Origin: Alligator mississippiensis
Taxonomy: Eukaryota; Chordata; Crocodylia; Alligatoridae
Length of the DNA stretch: 64,000 bases
Assembly (NCBI RefSeq): GCF_030867095.1
Contig: NC_081824.1
Location: forward strand, 118,862,162 to 118,926,161
Direction of reading: 5' to 3'
Shown here: positions 1 to 12,769 of the stretch, piece by piece
How positions within the stretch are numbered: position 1 is the first letter of the stretch
Layout: every line of letters begins with the position of its first letter
Position numbers and translations under genes: made by a program
The notes under the pieces: model-generated
The model's database searches: none
What the model was told of the DNA's origin: nothing
The model's input: only the letters and a program-made list of their open reading frames with translations

Positions 1-473
1 ATTCTCTCTTAAGTCAGAGCTTCCAGGTTTCACAGACTCCTGCATCAGAAAGCATGGAAGCCCGGAGTGCAGAGGTTTTCAAGTCTTCCAGGCCGTCTAT
101 AGAGGGGCCAGGAAATGGGAGCCAAGCATCAAGGATAGCCAGAAGTCTCACAGTTTCCTGGCTCCATGGAAGGGGGACTAAAAGCTCTTGAGTCTCTTGG
201 CCTGTGGATGCTTGGACTCTTGAGCAGCTTTGCAGATAAAATGGTTAGAAAAAAAGAGCAGGGTTCTGTCCAAACCATGCCCATATTCCAGCAGAAGTTC
301 AAAATAGATTTTTCTTTCCAGAAAACAATGGGATTTTAATAAAATCAGCACTTTCAAACAAAACTGTGGTTGCTTAAGAAAAGTTCTGACCAACTCTGGT
401 TTCACTGTATTATAGTTATCTACCAAGACTGAGTGGGGACTTGGTGGTCCTCTATAAAGTATATAAGGGATGA

Positions 474-733
474 ATATTGGGAGCAATGGCCATAAACTGT
501 CAGAGGATGGTTTCACGTAAGGAAGAACTTCTTTACGGTAAAGGTGACCAGAATCTGGAACAGACTTCCCAAGGAGGTGGTGCAGTCCCCAACCTTGGAA
601 GTCTTCAAGAGGAGACTGGACAAACACCTTGCTGGGATCATTTGATCTCAGCAGTATTCTTGTCCAGAGCAGGAGGGTTGGACTCGATCTTACAAGGTCC
701 CTTCCAGCCCTTAATTTCTATGATTTGTTTGTG
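474..733 (+). mobile_element. CR1 LINE 3' end fragment
   Basis: A 5'-truncated CR1 copy in plus orientation. It covers the last RT-linked segment (translated trace RLPKEVVQ-like around 565-600) and the 3' UTR, with the typical GGGTTGGACT...GGTCCCTTCCAGCCC block at 675-712, and ends near TTCTATGATTTG, the remnant of the CR1 3' octamer repeats. Not expressed as a gene; the overlapping small ORFs are remnants. Confidence 0.85.
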
Positions 734-2133
734 ATGGTATTCAATATGCCAAATGCTTTCCTGATACATAAAAAGGGATGGGGTGGAAGAGGTGGTCCCT
801 GACTGAACAGTATTACATTCTAAAAATCCAGGACTCTCTGAACCTCTGGAAGATTAATAAAATGCTTAAGGTTAAATCCTAAACAGCCAATACAGGAATG
901 CAAATTATAAAGGAAACTTTAACATTAAGATACACTTACCAGAATTAAGGCCTCCTTAATTATGGGAGATTTAGTTCAGGTTTTGAGTCCAGGCCAGAGA
1001 GATGATGGAAGCATTAGGCACCCAAACTATAATACCCAGAAGGCACCACTTGAAATGAAAATATTTATGTTTTCAGCCAAAATTGGGATGGGAGGGCATC
1101 ACTTAAAGGGTGAAATTTTCCATGGAAAACCCTTGTTTTCTGAGCCGTTCTTACCACAAAAGGCTCAGTTCCTTCATACTCCCATTCCCAATCTATTGCC
1201 TTAAAGTGCCCCACTGCTACCTGTTAGTTCTGAGACTGTACCAGACTAGTTACTTCATATTTGTCTTTAAACAAGGACCTTTTATTCTCATTATTTACGT
1301 AAAAAGGAAAAAGAAACAAGAAATTAACATGTCCTATGTAATTCAGAGCTCTCATTTTCTTTTTATAGATTTTTTTTTTGTAATCACCCATTACCAAACC
1401 CCCCCCCCCAAAATAAAACAAAACCCCAAAATAAAAAAAAAAATAAAAATCATTTCTTCATGGGCTATTCACTGCAACTGCTAGTTTTTTTAATGGTTTT
1501 CCCCAGTTGAAGCTTTTAATCTGTGGTCAGAAATAGAAATCATGTTCCTCTGGCTATTTCTGAAAATTCACAATTGCAGCAGAGGGAATTAAACAATATC
1601 CTGCGAAAGGCAGCATTTCAATTTACTAGCTTCATCAGGAAAACTATAAACAAATCTTTGGACTTGCACAAGTTTCTCATGAAAACAAACCCACAGGGTT
1701 TCAGTACCTACAGAAAATCTTCTTAGAAAGCCTGCTAGCTTTCATGAGTGAGATGCAGCCTTATATAGAATATGAGAAAGAAATAAAAATAATTTACAAA
1801 TCATTTTAACATTTGTGTTCTAGTATAATAAGTTATATCCAAACATCCAAGAAAATTAGTAAAGACTTCAGTTTAGTTTGATTTAATCTTCATATTGGCG
1901 AAACCCATTTCAAGATTAACCGGATTACTATCCCTCTATAGTTCTAAATCATAAACAGAGTCCAGGTGACATACACTTATCACCCACTCAATTCTGCTAT
2001 CCTGTTGCTAAAAGAGCACCATTAATTCTTTTGCTACTCCGAAAGTATTGTCAAAACATCACACTGAGAGCTACGCAGGTAATTTAATTTTATAATCTAA
2101 CTCTCCTGCTAATCAACACAGGAGAGCCTTGAA

Positions 2134-2785
2134 AGGCCCTGTGTAGATGAAATATGGGGCATGTATACTTTTGCACTGCTTTAATGGTGTTGGTGTTTGC
2201 ATGCGTCGGCAGCTGAGCATCAATTCCAGCCTCTGTAGCACATTCAGCAGCATAATGCGCCTTAAATGACTTTGGGATGCAGCAAACTAAAACACCTCCG
2301 AGGCTCTTTAGTTTGCTGCCCTACAGCCATGGAGCGAAGCATCGGGCTCCGTGCAGCTCGGGGACTGTGCAGGCAGCCCTTGCAAGCAGCCTGGGAGCAG
2401 CCCAAGAAAGCAGGCTCCACCAAAGGAAAAAAAGTGTTAAGCCTGATCTCCCCCCACCCTTGGAGCCTGCCTGCCTGCATGAGCTGCGTGGGGACCCGAT
2501 CCTTCCCTCCACAGCTGTGGTGCCTGCCGGGACCGCCAGAGCTGGGTGCCTGCGGGCAGGTGCTGCCTCGAGGTGCTGCCGCTGCCACAGAGAGAAGAGC
2601 CAGCCCCCCTCCCCTGCAGCCCAGGGACTGCCCTGCCCGCTGGCAGCTCGCCCTCCCCGCCGCCAGAGAGGCAGGTAAGACATGGGTGTACATGACACCG
2701 GGGTTTACTTTACCCTAAGTTGAAATGGTGTTTTTAAAAACCCACCACTTCAATTTAGGGTCCCCATTTCATCTACACATGCCCT
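2134..2785. mobile_element. Unclassified TIR DNA transposon with GC-rich core
   Basis: Inverted ends share GTGTAGATGAAAT (2141-2153 and, inverted, 2763-2775) with matching flanks, about 25 bp of terminal inverted repeat. Inside lies a second imperfect inverted repeat (2709-2757, TTACCCTAAGTTGAAATGGTG facing its complement) and a perfect 13-bp stem at 2279-2291/2309-2321 (GCAGCAAACTAAA). The core 2325-2670 is GC-rich compared with the flanks; its overlapping ORFs on both strands look like composition artefacts. No transposase is visible. Family not recognised. Confidence 0.55.
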
Positions 2786-3252
2786 TTAATATAAGGCTCT
2801 CACACCTGCTGATGATATCTTACACACGCTTATTTATTAGCACGGAGTATTTTAAAAGACTCAATATTTAGTGTCATCTATTCTTCCAGTTCTGTAAGTC
2901 TGGGTCCAATGCTATTTTTAAGACTGTTAAAAATTGGTCTCTGTCAGAGAACAAGAAAGAAATTACTAGCACACTAGCTCTAAAATGTTCATATGAAATA
3001 CTTTGTTGTGACCTGTTGTTTTGAATCCTGCTGATTCAACGTGAACACACAGAATTTTGCAACTGCTAACAGCATATGATGGATTCCACTGAGTAGGTTT
3101 GTGAAGTTTCATATGAGAAGAGTTCCTCAAGACAACAATGAATTAAAAAAAAAAAAATGTCTGAACAGGAATTTATCTGAATACTGATCTTTCACATACA
3201 AACCCACCTCTGCGACATGTCAGGAAACAGACCAAAATGCAAGTACTTAAAT

Positions 3253-3460
3253 CAGTGGTTCTCAACCTTTTTAAACTCAAGGCACCCTAAGAAATTGTCA
3301 GCTCATAGCTTTCACTCATTTTTTGACTAGGAAAAAAAATAATAAAGCAATTCTTCAGTGGCAAAGAAATCAAAAGGAACACAACAGATCAATATGCTTT
3401 TGACACTAGGGATTCCTACTTGAAATCTCTGGTTTTATGTTGCAAACCACATGTAGGTAT
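3253..3460 (+). mobile_element. hAT-like nonautonomous element, one end
   Basis: Starts with CAGTGGTTCTCAACCTTTTT, a hallmark start of hAT-derived elements, followed by a block (CTCAAGGCACCC, then TTTCACTCATTTTTTG) also found at 17311-17510. The opposite terminus was not located, so the right limit is approximate. Confidence 0.6.
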
Positions 3461-6400
3461 TTGCCCGCCTAACAGGGCTAGTATTATGCAGCACCTTTAA
3501 AAAGATGTCACAGCCAAAGAATAGCTAGCATTAAAAAGCTTGAATGTTTTACCATTACACACCCATGTAGCAAAATCCATGCCATGAGAGCAGAAGGGCT
3601 CTTGCCTGAGACTCAGTAGGTTTTGGAAGTGTTATATTATGTTTTGGCCCCTTTGAATAAAGTGTGTGTGTAGGGGGAGGGGGGAGCAAATGTGGAATTA
3701 TTAATCTAAGAGTTCAGCTTTCTTGGATCCTCTGGTCTTTTCCACAATATGGATCTTCAGTGTTCTTATCACAAGAGGCTTTTATAGTCCCCTCTAATCT
3801 TTTAGATAAGGAGAGGCCTAAGAATCTCCAAACACTCTAGTAATAAGCCCCAAAGCAAGCATGAAGCAAATATGCTTTGCAAAGTAACTTTCTAATTAGA
3901 AAAGTCTCTCTCTAGCTCTGCCACTTCACTTGGGTTGTCTTCTACCCTTTCACATAAATAATGCCATGGCCCACTGCTGTGTCTCTTCTCTCACTCTTAA
4001 TCAGAAACTCTCTAACCTCAGTGCTGCACTTGGTTAGGCACAAAACAAGTAAACAAGGTCAGATAACATGAGTGATTCAATCAAAAGCAACCAAACTTCT
4101 TGGGGTCTTTAAAAAAAAAAGACATTTCTAGTTCCCACATTTAATGCATATATATGTTCAGGCAACAAGCTGTTGAAGTTGAAATGAAAACTTTTACATT
4201 GAATCAGTTGTAGTCAGTGGTGTTCCCACTACATGAACTGATACAACCTTGAAACATTGTAAGTATGTACACAATGAATAAAGACAAAAAATGCCTATTA
4301 TTTTCATCATCACAAGTCTAGGCAAGTCACTTTTGTTCCTGGGTTGGTATCAGCCTACATGCAGAGTGAAACTAATCCAACTTTAGATATATTTTATAGA
4401 TACATGGGAGTTTAAGAATCTCTGTGTTTAAATACCACGGTGATAGTAGCTCCAAGAGATGCATAAAATTAAGGAGCATAAAACTGTTTCTCTTTTTTCC
4501 CAAAAGGCAGGGCATAACTTGTGCCTAAGGAATTTTAAGTTAGTGTATTTACAAAAATGAATTTGGAGAGGACAGGACACAGTGAGAAAGTGGAAGTTTT
4601 GACTTAAGGATGACAGGCTCCTGTGTCTAAACCCCAGAAATCAATTTAGCTTAGCTAAATACAAAGGCATACATGTATTTTTATGTCCTGATACTTGCTG
4701 CATTCTCATAAGGGCGACACTAGGATTTCTGTGGATTACTCTCATACTTCTTTGTGCTGCGGTCTAGGATATTATCAATAAACTTGGAAGAACTTTTCTG
4801 TCCAAGTATCACAAACACCTGAATGATTTCATATGCATCCTTTCTGTATTGAGATGACCTGAACCAAATTACACTTGAGGTCAATCCCAACCCTATGATT
4901 CTATGCAAGGAACTGGTAATCGACACTCCCCTTCCTCCTCAAAGTGAAACTATCACTCAGGCTTTAGTCTCTAGTCCTGGATAAGCCAGTTAGCTGGGGA
5001 TGAAAGCACCACTAAACTTGAAGCAAATCAGAGTGTGTACATAGGGAAGATAGGTTAGAGACAAAGTTAGAGCCCCAGCCAATTCTGCAGGAAGGCCCAT
5101 TCCAAAAAACATGGTTGCCTCTGAAAAATGACACTGCTCACTTACTCAGGCCACATCATCTTCAAAAGCCATCAGCTAATTCAGCCACAACTGTAAGTTT
5201 CCACAATGGATTTACTCACTCTGCTAAAAAGGGTTATAGATTTGGGACCAGACTGTTAAAGGCATTTAGATGAAGATGAAGGAAGGTAGCTTATGAGATT
5301 TTTAGAAGCACATATGCTCTTAGTTCCCATCAATTCAAGTGGACTTTAGGTACTTATACAACTTAAAATCCTGTTCAGTGAGAACTGCATCTTTTGGCCT
5401 CAAAATGCCTTTGGCTCTTTCTTTAGATAGTAGGCAGCATTCAAAATGAACGCCAACACTGGTACAAGTTCTGCAAGTATTACTAATAAACAGCTCTCAT
5501 TAACTTTAAAAGAATTGCACCTGCCCATGTCAAGGGATACATTTAGTCCTTAATGTCTACAGAGACAAGAATAAAAACATGGCAAAATAAACCATTAATG
5601 CTCATCTTTTGTCAAGTTTTGTCTGCAGTCCATTTTGTCTTGGAACACAAACTAATATGGACTTCCTATAAGTGTTTACTCATCTGACAGCTCTCAGAAG
5701 GTTCCCAATCACAGACATGAACTCCTTTATTATCCTCAAGAAAGACACCTGTTGTCTTATGATTCTCTGTCCTCCACTGATAAAAAGGAGATTCCACATT
5801 GTTGTTCTGTACGTCTACACCATTCAGATAAGTACGTATGTATACAAAGCAATTGTTCCAGATGACTAAACAGAACATCAAAAAACATTACTTAGATTTT
5901 TACACTATAAGATGATAGTACTATGAAAATATGCCCTAGTTGCAGGGTGCACCTGTACTGCAGTCACTGTGACTCATTCAGACATACCCAAGCCTGCTTT
6001 AAATTGGCTAGCTTGAGCACAGTTAGAAGTATAGCTGCAGCAGCTAGGAGCTAAGTGCAGCCTACAAAACCTACCTGGAAAATTGCGTTAAAAAATAGTC
6101 AAGTATTAACCCACCACTGAGCTCCCTGCTACTGCACATATACTGCTGAACAGCCAAGCCAGGTAGTTTAAAGCTAGTGTACATGGATGCTTTCCTCCAG
6201 GCCTGTAGTTTAGACCTACTCCTAGGCATTTAAAACTTAGGACAATTCACTGGAGAACTTAGTGTAGAGAATAATCTTGTAGTGGCTCAGATAAAGGTGC
6301 TAAATAATTTATTAAGTCTCTTCACTCTCTTAGATGCCTCTTCAGATGATTCCATGTAGGAGTATTCTACTCTGCTTTTATAATGGAATTTAAAGCTCAT

Positions 6401-6696
6401 TTTTTAATTATGCTTCAGATATTTAAGTTACTATTTGTATTAGGTTTCTTTATTTCATAAAATTATTTAAACTTGCATTTAAAAATAAACACTAGAAGTA
6501 AAGTTCTTATCATGCCGGTGGTAAAATTGCAGGAGTCCTTACCATTTGTTACACATCCTGTCTGGTCACAATGACAGAAGTTTCAAGTGAACATTGTGAA
6601 AGCAGGCTCTCCTCAAAGTACCCAGTTTTCTGTCTTCAAAGGAAGACAGTTTGATGCTGCTAAAAGACGTAGCAATAGGTCTGTAAAACTGCCCTA

Positions 6697-7180
6697 TCAT
6701 AGAACCATAGAAAATTAGGGTTGGAAGGGACCTCTGGAGGTCATCTAGTCTAACCCCCTGCTCAAAGCAGGACCATCCCCAACTAGATCATCTCAGCCAA
6801 AGCTTTGTCTAGCTGGGTTTTGAAAACCTCCAAGGATGAAGATTCCACCACCTCTGAGAAACCTGTCCTAGTGCTTTACTACCCTTCTAGTGAGAAAAAA
6901 ATTCCTCTACATCTAACTTAACCTTCCCTTGCTGCAACTTCAGACCATTGCTCCTTGTTCTGTCATCTGCCATCACTGAGAACAGTCTAGCTCCATCCTC
7001 TTTTGAACCTCCCTTCAGGTAGCTGAAGGCTGCTATTAAATCCCCTCTCAGTCTTCTCTTCTCTAGACTAAATAAGCCCATTTCCCTCAGTCTTTCCTCA
7101 TAAGTCATGTGACCCAGCCCTCTCACCATTTTTGTTGCCCTCCTCTGGACTCTCCCCATTGCTCCTGTCATTTTAGTTTG
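6697..7180 (-). mobile_element. CR1 LINE 3' fragment
   Basis: Reverse-oriented CR1. The 3' end lies at 6697 (TCATAGAACCATAGAA, inverted octamers), followed by the inverted 3' UTR and then the C-terminal RT segment, translated on the minus strand as [36 protein letters not shown] and [12 protein letters not shown]. The reading frame is open for about 100 codons but truncated at the 5' side, so it is a dead copy. Confidence 0.92.
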
Positions 7181-7558
7181 AATCAAAGTTTTAATAGAGA
7201 GGTGGCAAATATTTTGTACATGTTGCTCAAGTACCAACTCCATTCTGTTACTGCACTTTACATGCTCACTAAAACATTCCAGCCTTTACTCATGAGCCAA
7301 TTAGAGCTTGAACTACCCCTCACTCAACTATCTCAATCAGTTCATGGGAGATATATGGCTAAATAAAGACTGAAGGAACAGGCTGTTTCTGACTCATGAT
7401 GATTAGTAGGGTCCCAGGATCCCATTGTACAACACACTGTGTAAATATACAGGAAAAAAAAACAACAAACTCCTTGTACTAAGGAGCTTTAGATAAAGAA
7501 AAGGGATGAGGGGGCAGTAACAGAGGCACTCAGATGTGAGACATGATAAACTGATAAT

Positions 7559-7610
7559 AACTCACAGTACAGTGCTCACTCACTCACAGTACTCACTCAC
7601 AGTACAGTGC
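7559..7610. repeat. Short tandem repeat of CACTCACAGTA units
   Basis: CACTCACAGTA and ACAGTGCTC motifs recur several times in about 50 bp. It looks like a local slippage-type duplication with no other role visible. Confidence 0.7.
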
Positions 7611-8280
7611 TCCATATTCTAAACCACACTGTCCTTATATTCCCATCCTGCTCCTCTTAGTTCATGCATAACGTAATGACAGAAGTATGGGAGAAAACAT
7701 TTCTTCAGAACACATAAGCAAGTTCAAATAGCCTTAGAGCAAGAAAATATTTGGAATCTGGAGGAAACACCCCACCTGATTAAAACATAGCTAGTCAACT
7801 ATGGAAAAAAAATAATTTGTGAGTAATGGTTTAGTTTCCAAATGTCATAATGTTCTTCACAACCCAACTAGCTGTAATTGTGGCCAGACAAATGAAGTGG
7901 TAGGCCTTTTCTTTTTGATCTATCTTCAAAATGGATGAAGTCAAAAACATCAAGCAAAGAACCGTTCGTCAGAAGCACATGGTGTTTCATTCCGACACAC
8001 TTGAACAATACCTATATTATGATTCAGGCCGTCTCCTAAGCGCTCCAAAGACTGGAATTCCCAAACTGAACTGTAAAACTAAAAGTTGCTAACATCTGGA
8101 GTCCAGTATCCAGTAAAAGTTAACAGAGGTTGGACACTAAAAATTCCAGTCTTAAATACCATCCACAGGCACCACACAGTGAATAAATCAGCCGCTTTGT
8201 CAATTAGGAACCATTTTTCCCCAGGAGTGATTGTTCAGAACCCTCTCTCTTATCTTTGTACTTCATTTGATCTTAAGAAG

Positions 8281-8527
8281 AAGAGTGTATAAAAGTGAGA
8301 TGCAAGGATTTCTTGGGATGATATCTTTTAATTTGGACCAACTGAATAGCTGGGATAGAGTTAGACAGGATTTTGTATGCAAGATGTTCTTTGTCAGGTC
8401 AGAAGAACCTCTTAAATACAAAAGCTTGTCGAACTCTATCCCATCTATGCAGTTGATCCAATAAAAGATATCACCTTAAAACATCCTTGACTCTTGTATA
8501 ATTCCTGAACCATCACAGCTACAACAT
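8281..8527. mobile_element. Palindromic (foldback) element, copy 1
   Basis: Two arms are inverted copies of each other: GATATCTTTTAAT...GGACCAACTGAATAG...GGGATAGAGTTAGACA on the left, and GTCGAACTCTATCCC...TTGATCCAATAAAAGATATC on the right. The outer arms continue through CAAGGAT/ATCCTTG to CTACAAC at 8527. The centre (8395-8425) holds a degenerate GTCAGAAGAACC...AAAAGCTTG block that corresponds to the hammerhead-like core of copies 2 and 4. See findings. Confidence 0.8.
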
Positions 8528-9629
8528 CACTCTTGCACTACTATAATAAAGTGAGTAATTGGTCTCTATAGCATAACACCTAGTGACACAACAGTAAACT
8601 TTGTGTGGGCATGACATTATTCATCAGCTCCATAGCAGAAGTATTACTAGTTCTTGAAGACTCAACATCTCTTGATCCTAGCCACCTGTGGCACCACAAT
8701 ATTTTTTATTGGTACTCAATTCAACATAAAAAAAGACTGAAATAGGTGTTTTGTTTAATTATTTTAATGGTCTGCAAATGCAACCATAACAGTACTACAT
8801 CAGGATAGTTCTTTCTGCCATGGACCTGGTAAACAGCTGCTATTTTAGCTTGGCCTCTTTAGGCAAGGCTCCAAGGAGTAATTCAGTTCCTTCCTCCCCC
8901 CCCCCAAATCTGCTTCAAAACAAACTGTCTAAACATTAAGGGAAAAAAGAAAGGAAAAAAGTAATATAAATAAATGCAGCATAATCACAAATGGAAAGTG
9001 AAGCATTTCAATGCCTGAGGTTTAGATTAGTAAAAAGCACAGGAAGAATAAAATGGTAAGAGAAATAACAGTTCACAAGCATTCTGCATTGCCTTGCCTT
9101 GAGGACTTGTAATACTTATAACACTGGTGTTGCTTTACTGCTACTATAAATAGCTTAGATTGTGGGAAGTATGTATCCTACTGTCTATTTTATGCCACAT
9201 GAGGAATCCTTGAAATTCAGCGTCTCCCAAGTTAAACAAAATACTATCGAGAAAGAATTTAAAGAATGTAGAGAGAAACAGCACTGCCAATTCCCTTCTC
9301 TCCTCTGTCCTTGCACAGCACAAGTGAGCTATGTAAAGGCATAAAGAAAATATACAGATTTAAGACAACTTCCAAGCAAAATCACTTTTCTCATAGGACT
9401 GCAGTAGCTCTCTGAAGTTTTGCTTCTTTCCCAAGTTCAGCATATTCTAATACTTGCTTTTCAGCTATTGAACAAACACTCAGGTTTCTAGCCAAAAATC
9501 TATATGAGGTACAAGAACAAAGCTAAGAAGCTCTCTCTCCTTTTCCTTTGGCATCAGGTATCAACTTCCAAATCTGTAAGCCACTATCTGGTATTATTGC
9601 TCAATGTGCAAATTCCATTTACCTACTCT

Positions 9630-10573
9630 GGACATTTGTAAAGAACTGCAGCTTTCAATTAAGTGCTGTGCTGTTTGTTGGACACTGTTAATCTTATAAA
9701 AGTGTTGTTTTGAAGTGCCCATATCTAGACCTCAGTCTGTCCAGCTTGACCTATGCTTCTCAGTAAAAGTTGTGCCCAATGGGGGACTCGTTTGGTGTTG
9801 GTATAAAACATCGCAGGACTAGATCTAACCTTTCCTAGTAATCGACCCACTCCATTGCTGCCCATAGGTTTGGTTCACCATTCCCAATATCTACCAGGAG
9901 CTAGTGGGCTTCATGTATAATCAGTTTATGACTTTTAAGCCTCTGCAGCCTTCATCTATTTGGGTCTTCAGTTAACAATTGATGAAGCAGGTGATTTCTC
10001 ATCTCTTGCCTCTACTGCCAGTAATGATGTTACGGTCTATCTTCTTATATCACTTGGTCTAATGCTTTAGCATGCAGGGAATACATCTGTCTGTAAGTTG
10101 TGCAGCCTGTTATGAGTCTCATCACAGTTAAATACAGTTTTGAGCTTTTTAATGCGACAACTTCTTGACCATACAGGAGCACAATATTCTGCTGGTGCAT
10201 ATACCATTGCAAGTACAGTGGTTCTGAGCATTTTAAAAGTTGGCACCCCACGGCATACTAGCTAAACATCTTAAGGCAGCTACCCATGCAGGGACTTTAC
10301 TGCTGACCTACTGAATGTGATGTTTATAGGTGAAGGAGCAGTGTACTGCGACTCCTAGGTAGGTTGGGGTTGGCTTATGGGGAAGGATGTGGTTGCCTCC
10401 TCCAATATTCACTGTGGCCTTGGCTCAACAACTGTCCAGGTGGAAGAATGATAATACTGATGATTTATTGATGCTCAACATTAAATACCACTTGTGGAGA
10501 TAGTTAACAATGAGTTCCATGTCAGTACTCAGTATCTTTTCTAATTCTGTCAATTCCTTGGGCTACTTTGGCA
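9630..10573 (-). mobile_element. LINE 3' half (RT thumb and tail), minus strand
   Basis: A non-LTR retrotransposon unlike CR1. On the minus strand it reads ELTELEKILSTDMELIVNYL, then PTPTYLGVAVHCSFTYKHHI, then WGANF and RLITGC, i.e. the segment after the YADD motif of the reverse transcriptase plus the tail, with frameshifts. The same family recurs at 31245-32020 in the same orientation, sharing the LRLITGC tail and the 3' UTR block around ATATC..GACCTCAGTC. It forms one insertion with the oppositely oriented 10574-11600 segment. The exact clade (jockey-, L2- or RTE-like) is not assigned. Confidence 0.8.
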
Positions 10574-11600
10574 ACACCTATATCCTGAAACCCAACAAAC
10601 CACCACAGGATCCAAAGAGCAACCAACCCATCTCACTATTCTGCATTACATACAAACTCATGGAGAGCATAATCCTGAATAGAATAGGGACCATCACTGA
10701 TTCCCAGCTCCCAAAACAACAAGCTGGCTTTCAAATGTAGTGTACCACTGGCCAAGTCACATTACTTACATTTGACGCAGAAAACAGATTTGAAATGAGG
10801 AAGAAAAAAGGTGCAGTTTTTATTGAACTCACAGTCGCCTGTGATACTATATGGCACCCAGGCCTCAAATATGATATCCGACTGCAAGCTTATATGCTTT
10901 CGTCATGACCATGATCTCTAGGGCTAAGTACACAGTCAAAACGCCTAAGGCTGAATTGACTCAAACTTTGAAGGTTAGGCTAAACTGCATAGATTAAACC
11001 AATAAACAAGACATTCAGTTTTGATTCCAGAAGTCAAGCCACATGCCTGCAGTGGCCCAGGCCAAAAGCCAAGGTGGGCTACAAAACACCTCCCTGCTCG
11101 GCTGGAGAAGACAGCTTAAGCCAAGGCTAGTCTGTCCACCTGGGGGAGGGAGGATTTGCTGGGAGGACTGTGAGTTAACTTGAATTTGGAAGGAATCTAG
11201 GACAGAAGTTCAATAAACCAATTTAACCTAAATCAGTTAAGTCTGATACTACATCCATCCAGGTTTATCTTAAAACAATTTTGGCCATTTTAAAGGAAGT
11301 TTATGTGCACTGAACTTCTGTTGTGTTGCAGATTTGAACTGGTTTCCAAATACTTATATCAGTTTGTGTTTAATTTGCCTCTAGCCCAACAGATTATTCA
11401 AACTCACTGCTAGACAAGAAGAAAAAAGCAGAATATGAACTCTGAAGAACAGGGTCCCACAAGGGTCAGTGCTAGCAGCAATATTCTTCAACGTATATAC
11501 CTCAAACTTCCAGCATATAACATCTAAGTAATACATGTATGCCGATGATGATGCCACAGTAGCCCAAGGAATTGACATAACAGAACCAGAAAAAGCTAAG
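10574..11600 (+). mobile_element. LINE RT segment, inverted 5' part of the same insertion
   Basis: On the plus strand the RT fingers/palm can be read: KPNKPPQDPKSNQPISLF, TDSQLPKQQAGF, KKGAVFIELTVACDTIWHPG (10574-10875), and after an interruption QGSVLA, FFNVYTS, YADDDATVAQGID (11450-11585). About 550 bp between 10890 and 11430 do not fit the RT and are probably a later insertion; no clear ends were found for it. The right edge overlaps in sequence with the left segment's edge at 10541-10568 (shared AGTAGCCCAAGGAATTGACA), as expected for one element broken by inversion. Confidence 0.78.
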
Positions 11601-12339
11601 AAGAAAACTATTTTATGTCTGTCCATTACTTAACAGACCTGATCTTGCTTTATGCAACATTAGTGACATCAGAAATGCATAAGGACTGTTTATCCTTATG
11701 ATTCAAGTACAAGCAGAGTTCAGGAAAAAGTTCCAGTGATGCACTGAGGTCATTATGGTGGAAACACATCTATCAGATTGCTTCTTAAACAGCCTCCAGA
11801 CTAAACACTTGAATTTCAGATCCTCCAAGTGAGAGTCACTGTAATTTATCTTCCCTTTATCTTCCAGCAAGACGAGGTACAAAAAAGAAATCTACTGAAA
11901 TCTAGATACCGCATTTTCTACATACATAAAAATTATCTTTTACCTAAAAAAAAGTCACCTAAATGTTAGAGAATAAAAAAACTTGCCTTGCAAGATGGAG
12001 TTGTGGAAAACAAGAAAGAGAAATACAGGTATTTATCTAACTGCATTAAAACAGAGGTTCATTTATTCTGTCTCTGAAAGCAGTGAGTACCAAATCCCTT
12101 CAGGGGAGGTACAAGAAACTCAGGGCAAACTAGTTTTTCTCCAAACCCTTCTAGTTAGTTAATGGTTGGTTTGTGCCTGTAAGCAGGAGAGCTTCTAAGA
12201 TTTTACACATTCTCAATCTTAGGACAGGACACAGGACTTACACTTAAAGTGTTAAAATACATATAATTTTACTGACTACAATGAAACAGAATAGTTTTAC
12301 TGTTATTACTTTGTTTTCACCACTTCTGCATCACTGACT

Positions 12340-12425
12340 TTAGGGCAACGGTGCCCAAGTGATTAATGCATCCTGTTATGGCTCCAGAAGCAGCAGTTCA
12401 AGCCCTGCTGTCAGACGGCAAAGAC
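12340..12425 (+). repeat. Possible tRNA-derived SINE fragment
   Basis: The block GGTGCCCAAGTGATTAATGC followed 35 bp later by GCAGTTCAAGCCCTGC resembles the A and B boxes of a class II tRNA with a variable arm. It does not fold into a complete tRNA by eye and no poly(A) or second copy was seen, so a decayed SINE head or chance similarity are both possible. Confidence 0.3.
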
Positions 12426-12769
12426 TATCCCTAGTTATAAATGGGTACTTAGCCATTCATGCTGGGGGATCAAGGCAGCCAGACACGATGCTAACCATTC
12501 TCTTGAGTGCCACTGGCTACAGAAATTGGCCTTAACCACACAAGCCAAAAAGGCCCTTACAGTGTAGGTGGATCTTTGATAACCTTCATTTTGCCAGTCA
12601 GCCTACCTCCACATTGATTTAAAATGAAAATATAGGAACTGTTCTATTAATTTCAAGCAGGGTATCAAACTAGACTGACCACCTAAGCCAGATCCGGACT
12701 ACTGGGCCCCTCACAAGCTGGATCCAGATCCACCTCCAGCAAACTATTAATAATGGGTCTCTTCCCACA

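Noticed and set aside
7559..7610. CRISPR-like array
   Set aside because: The units are contiguous short tandem repeats without spacers, in a vertebrate intron.
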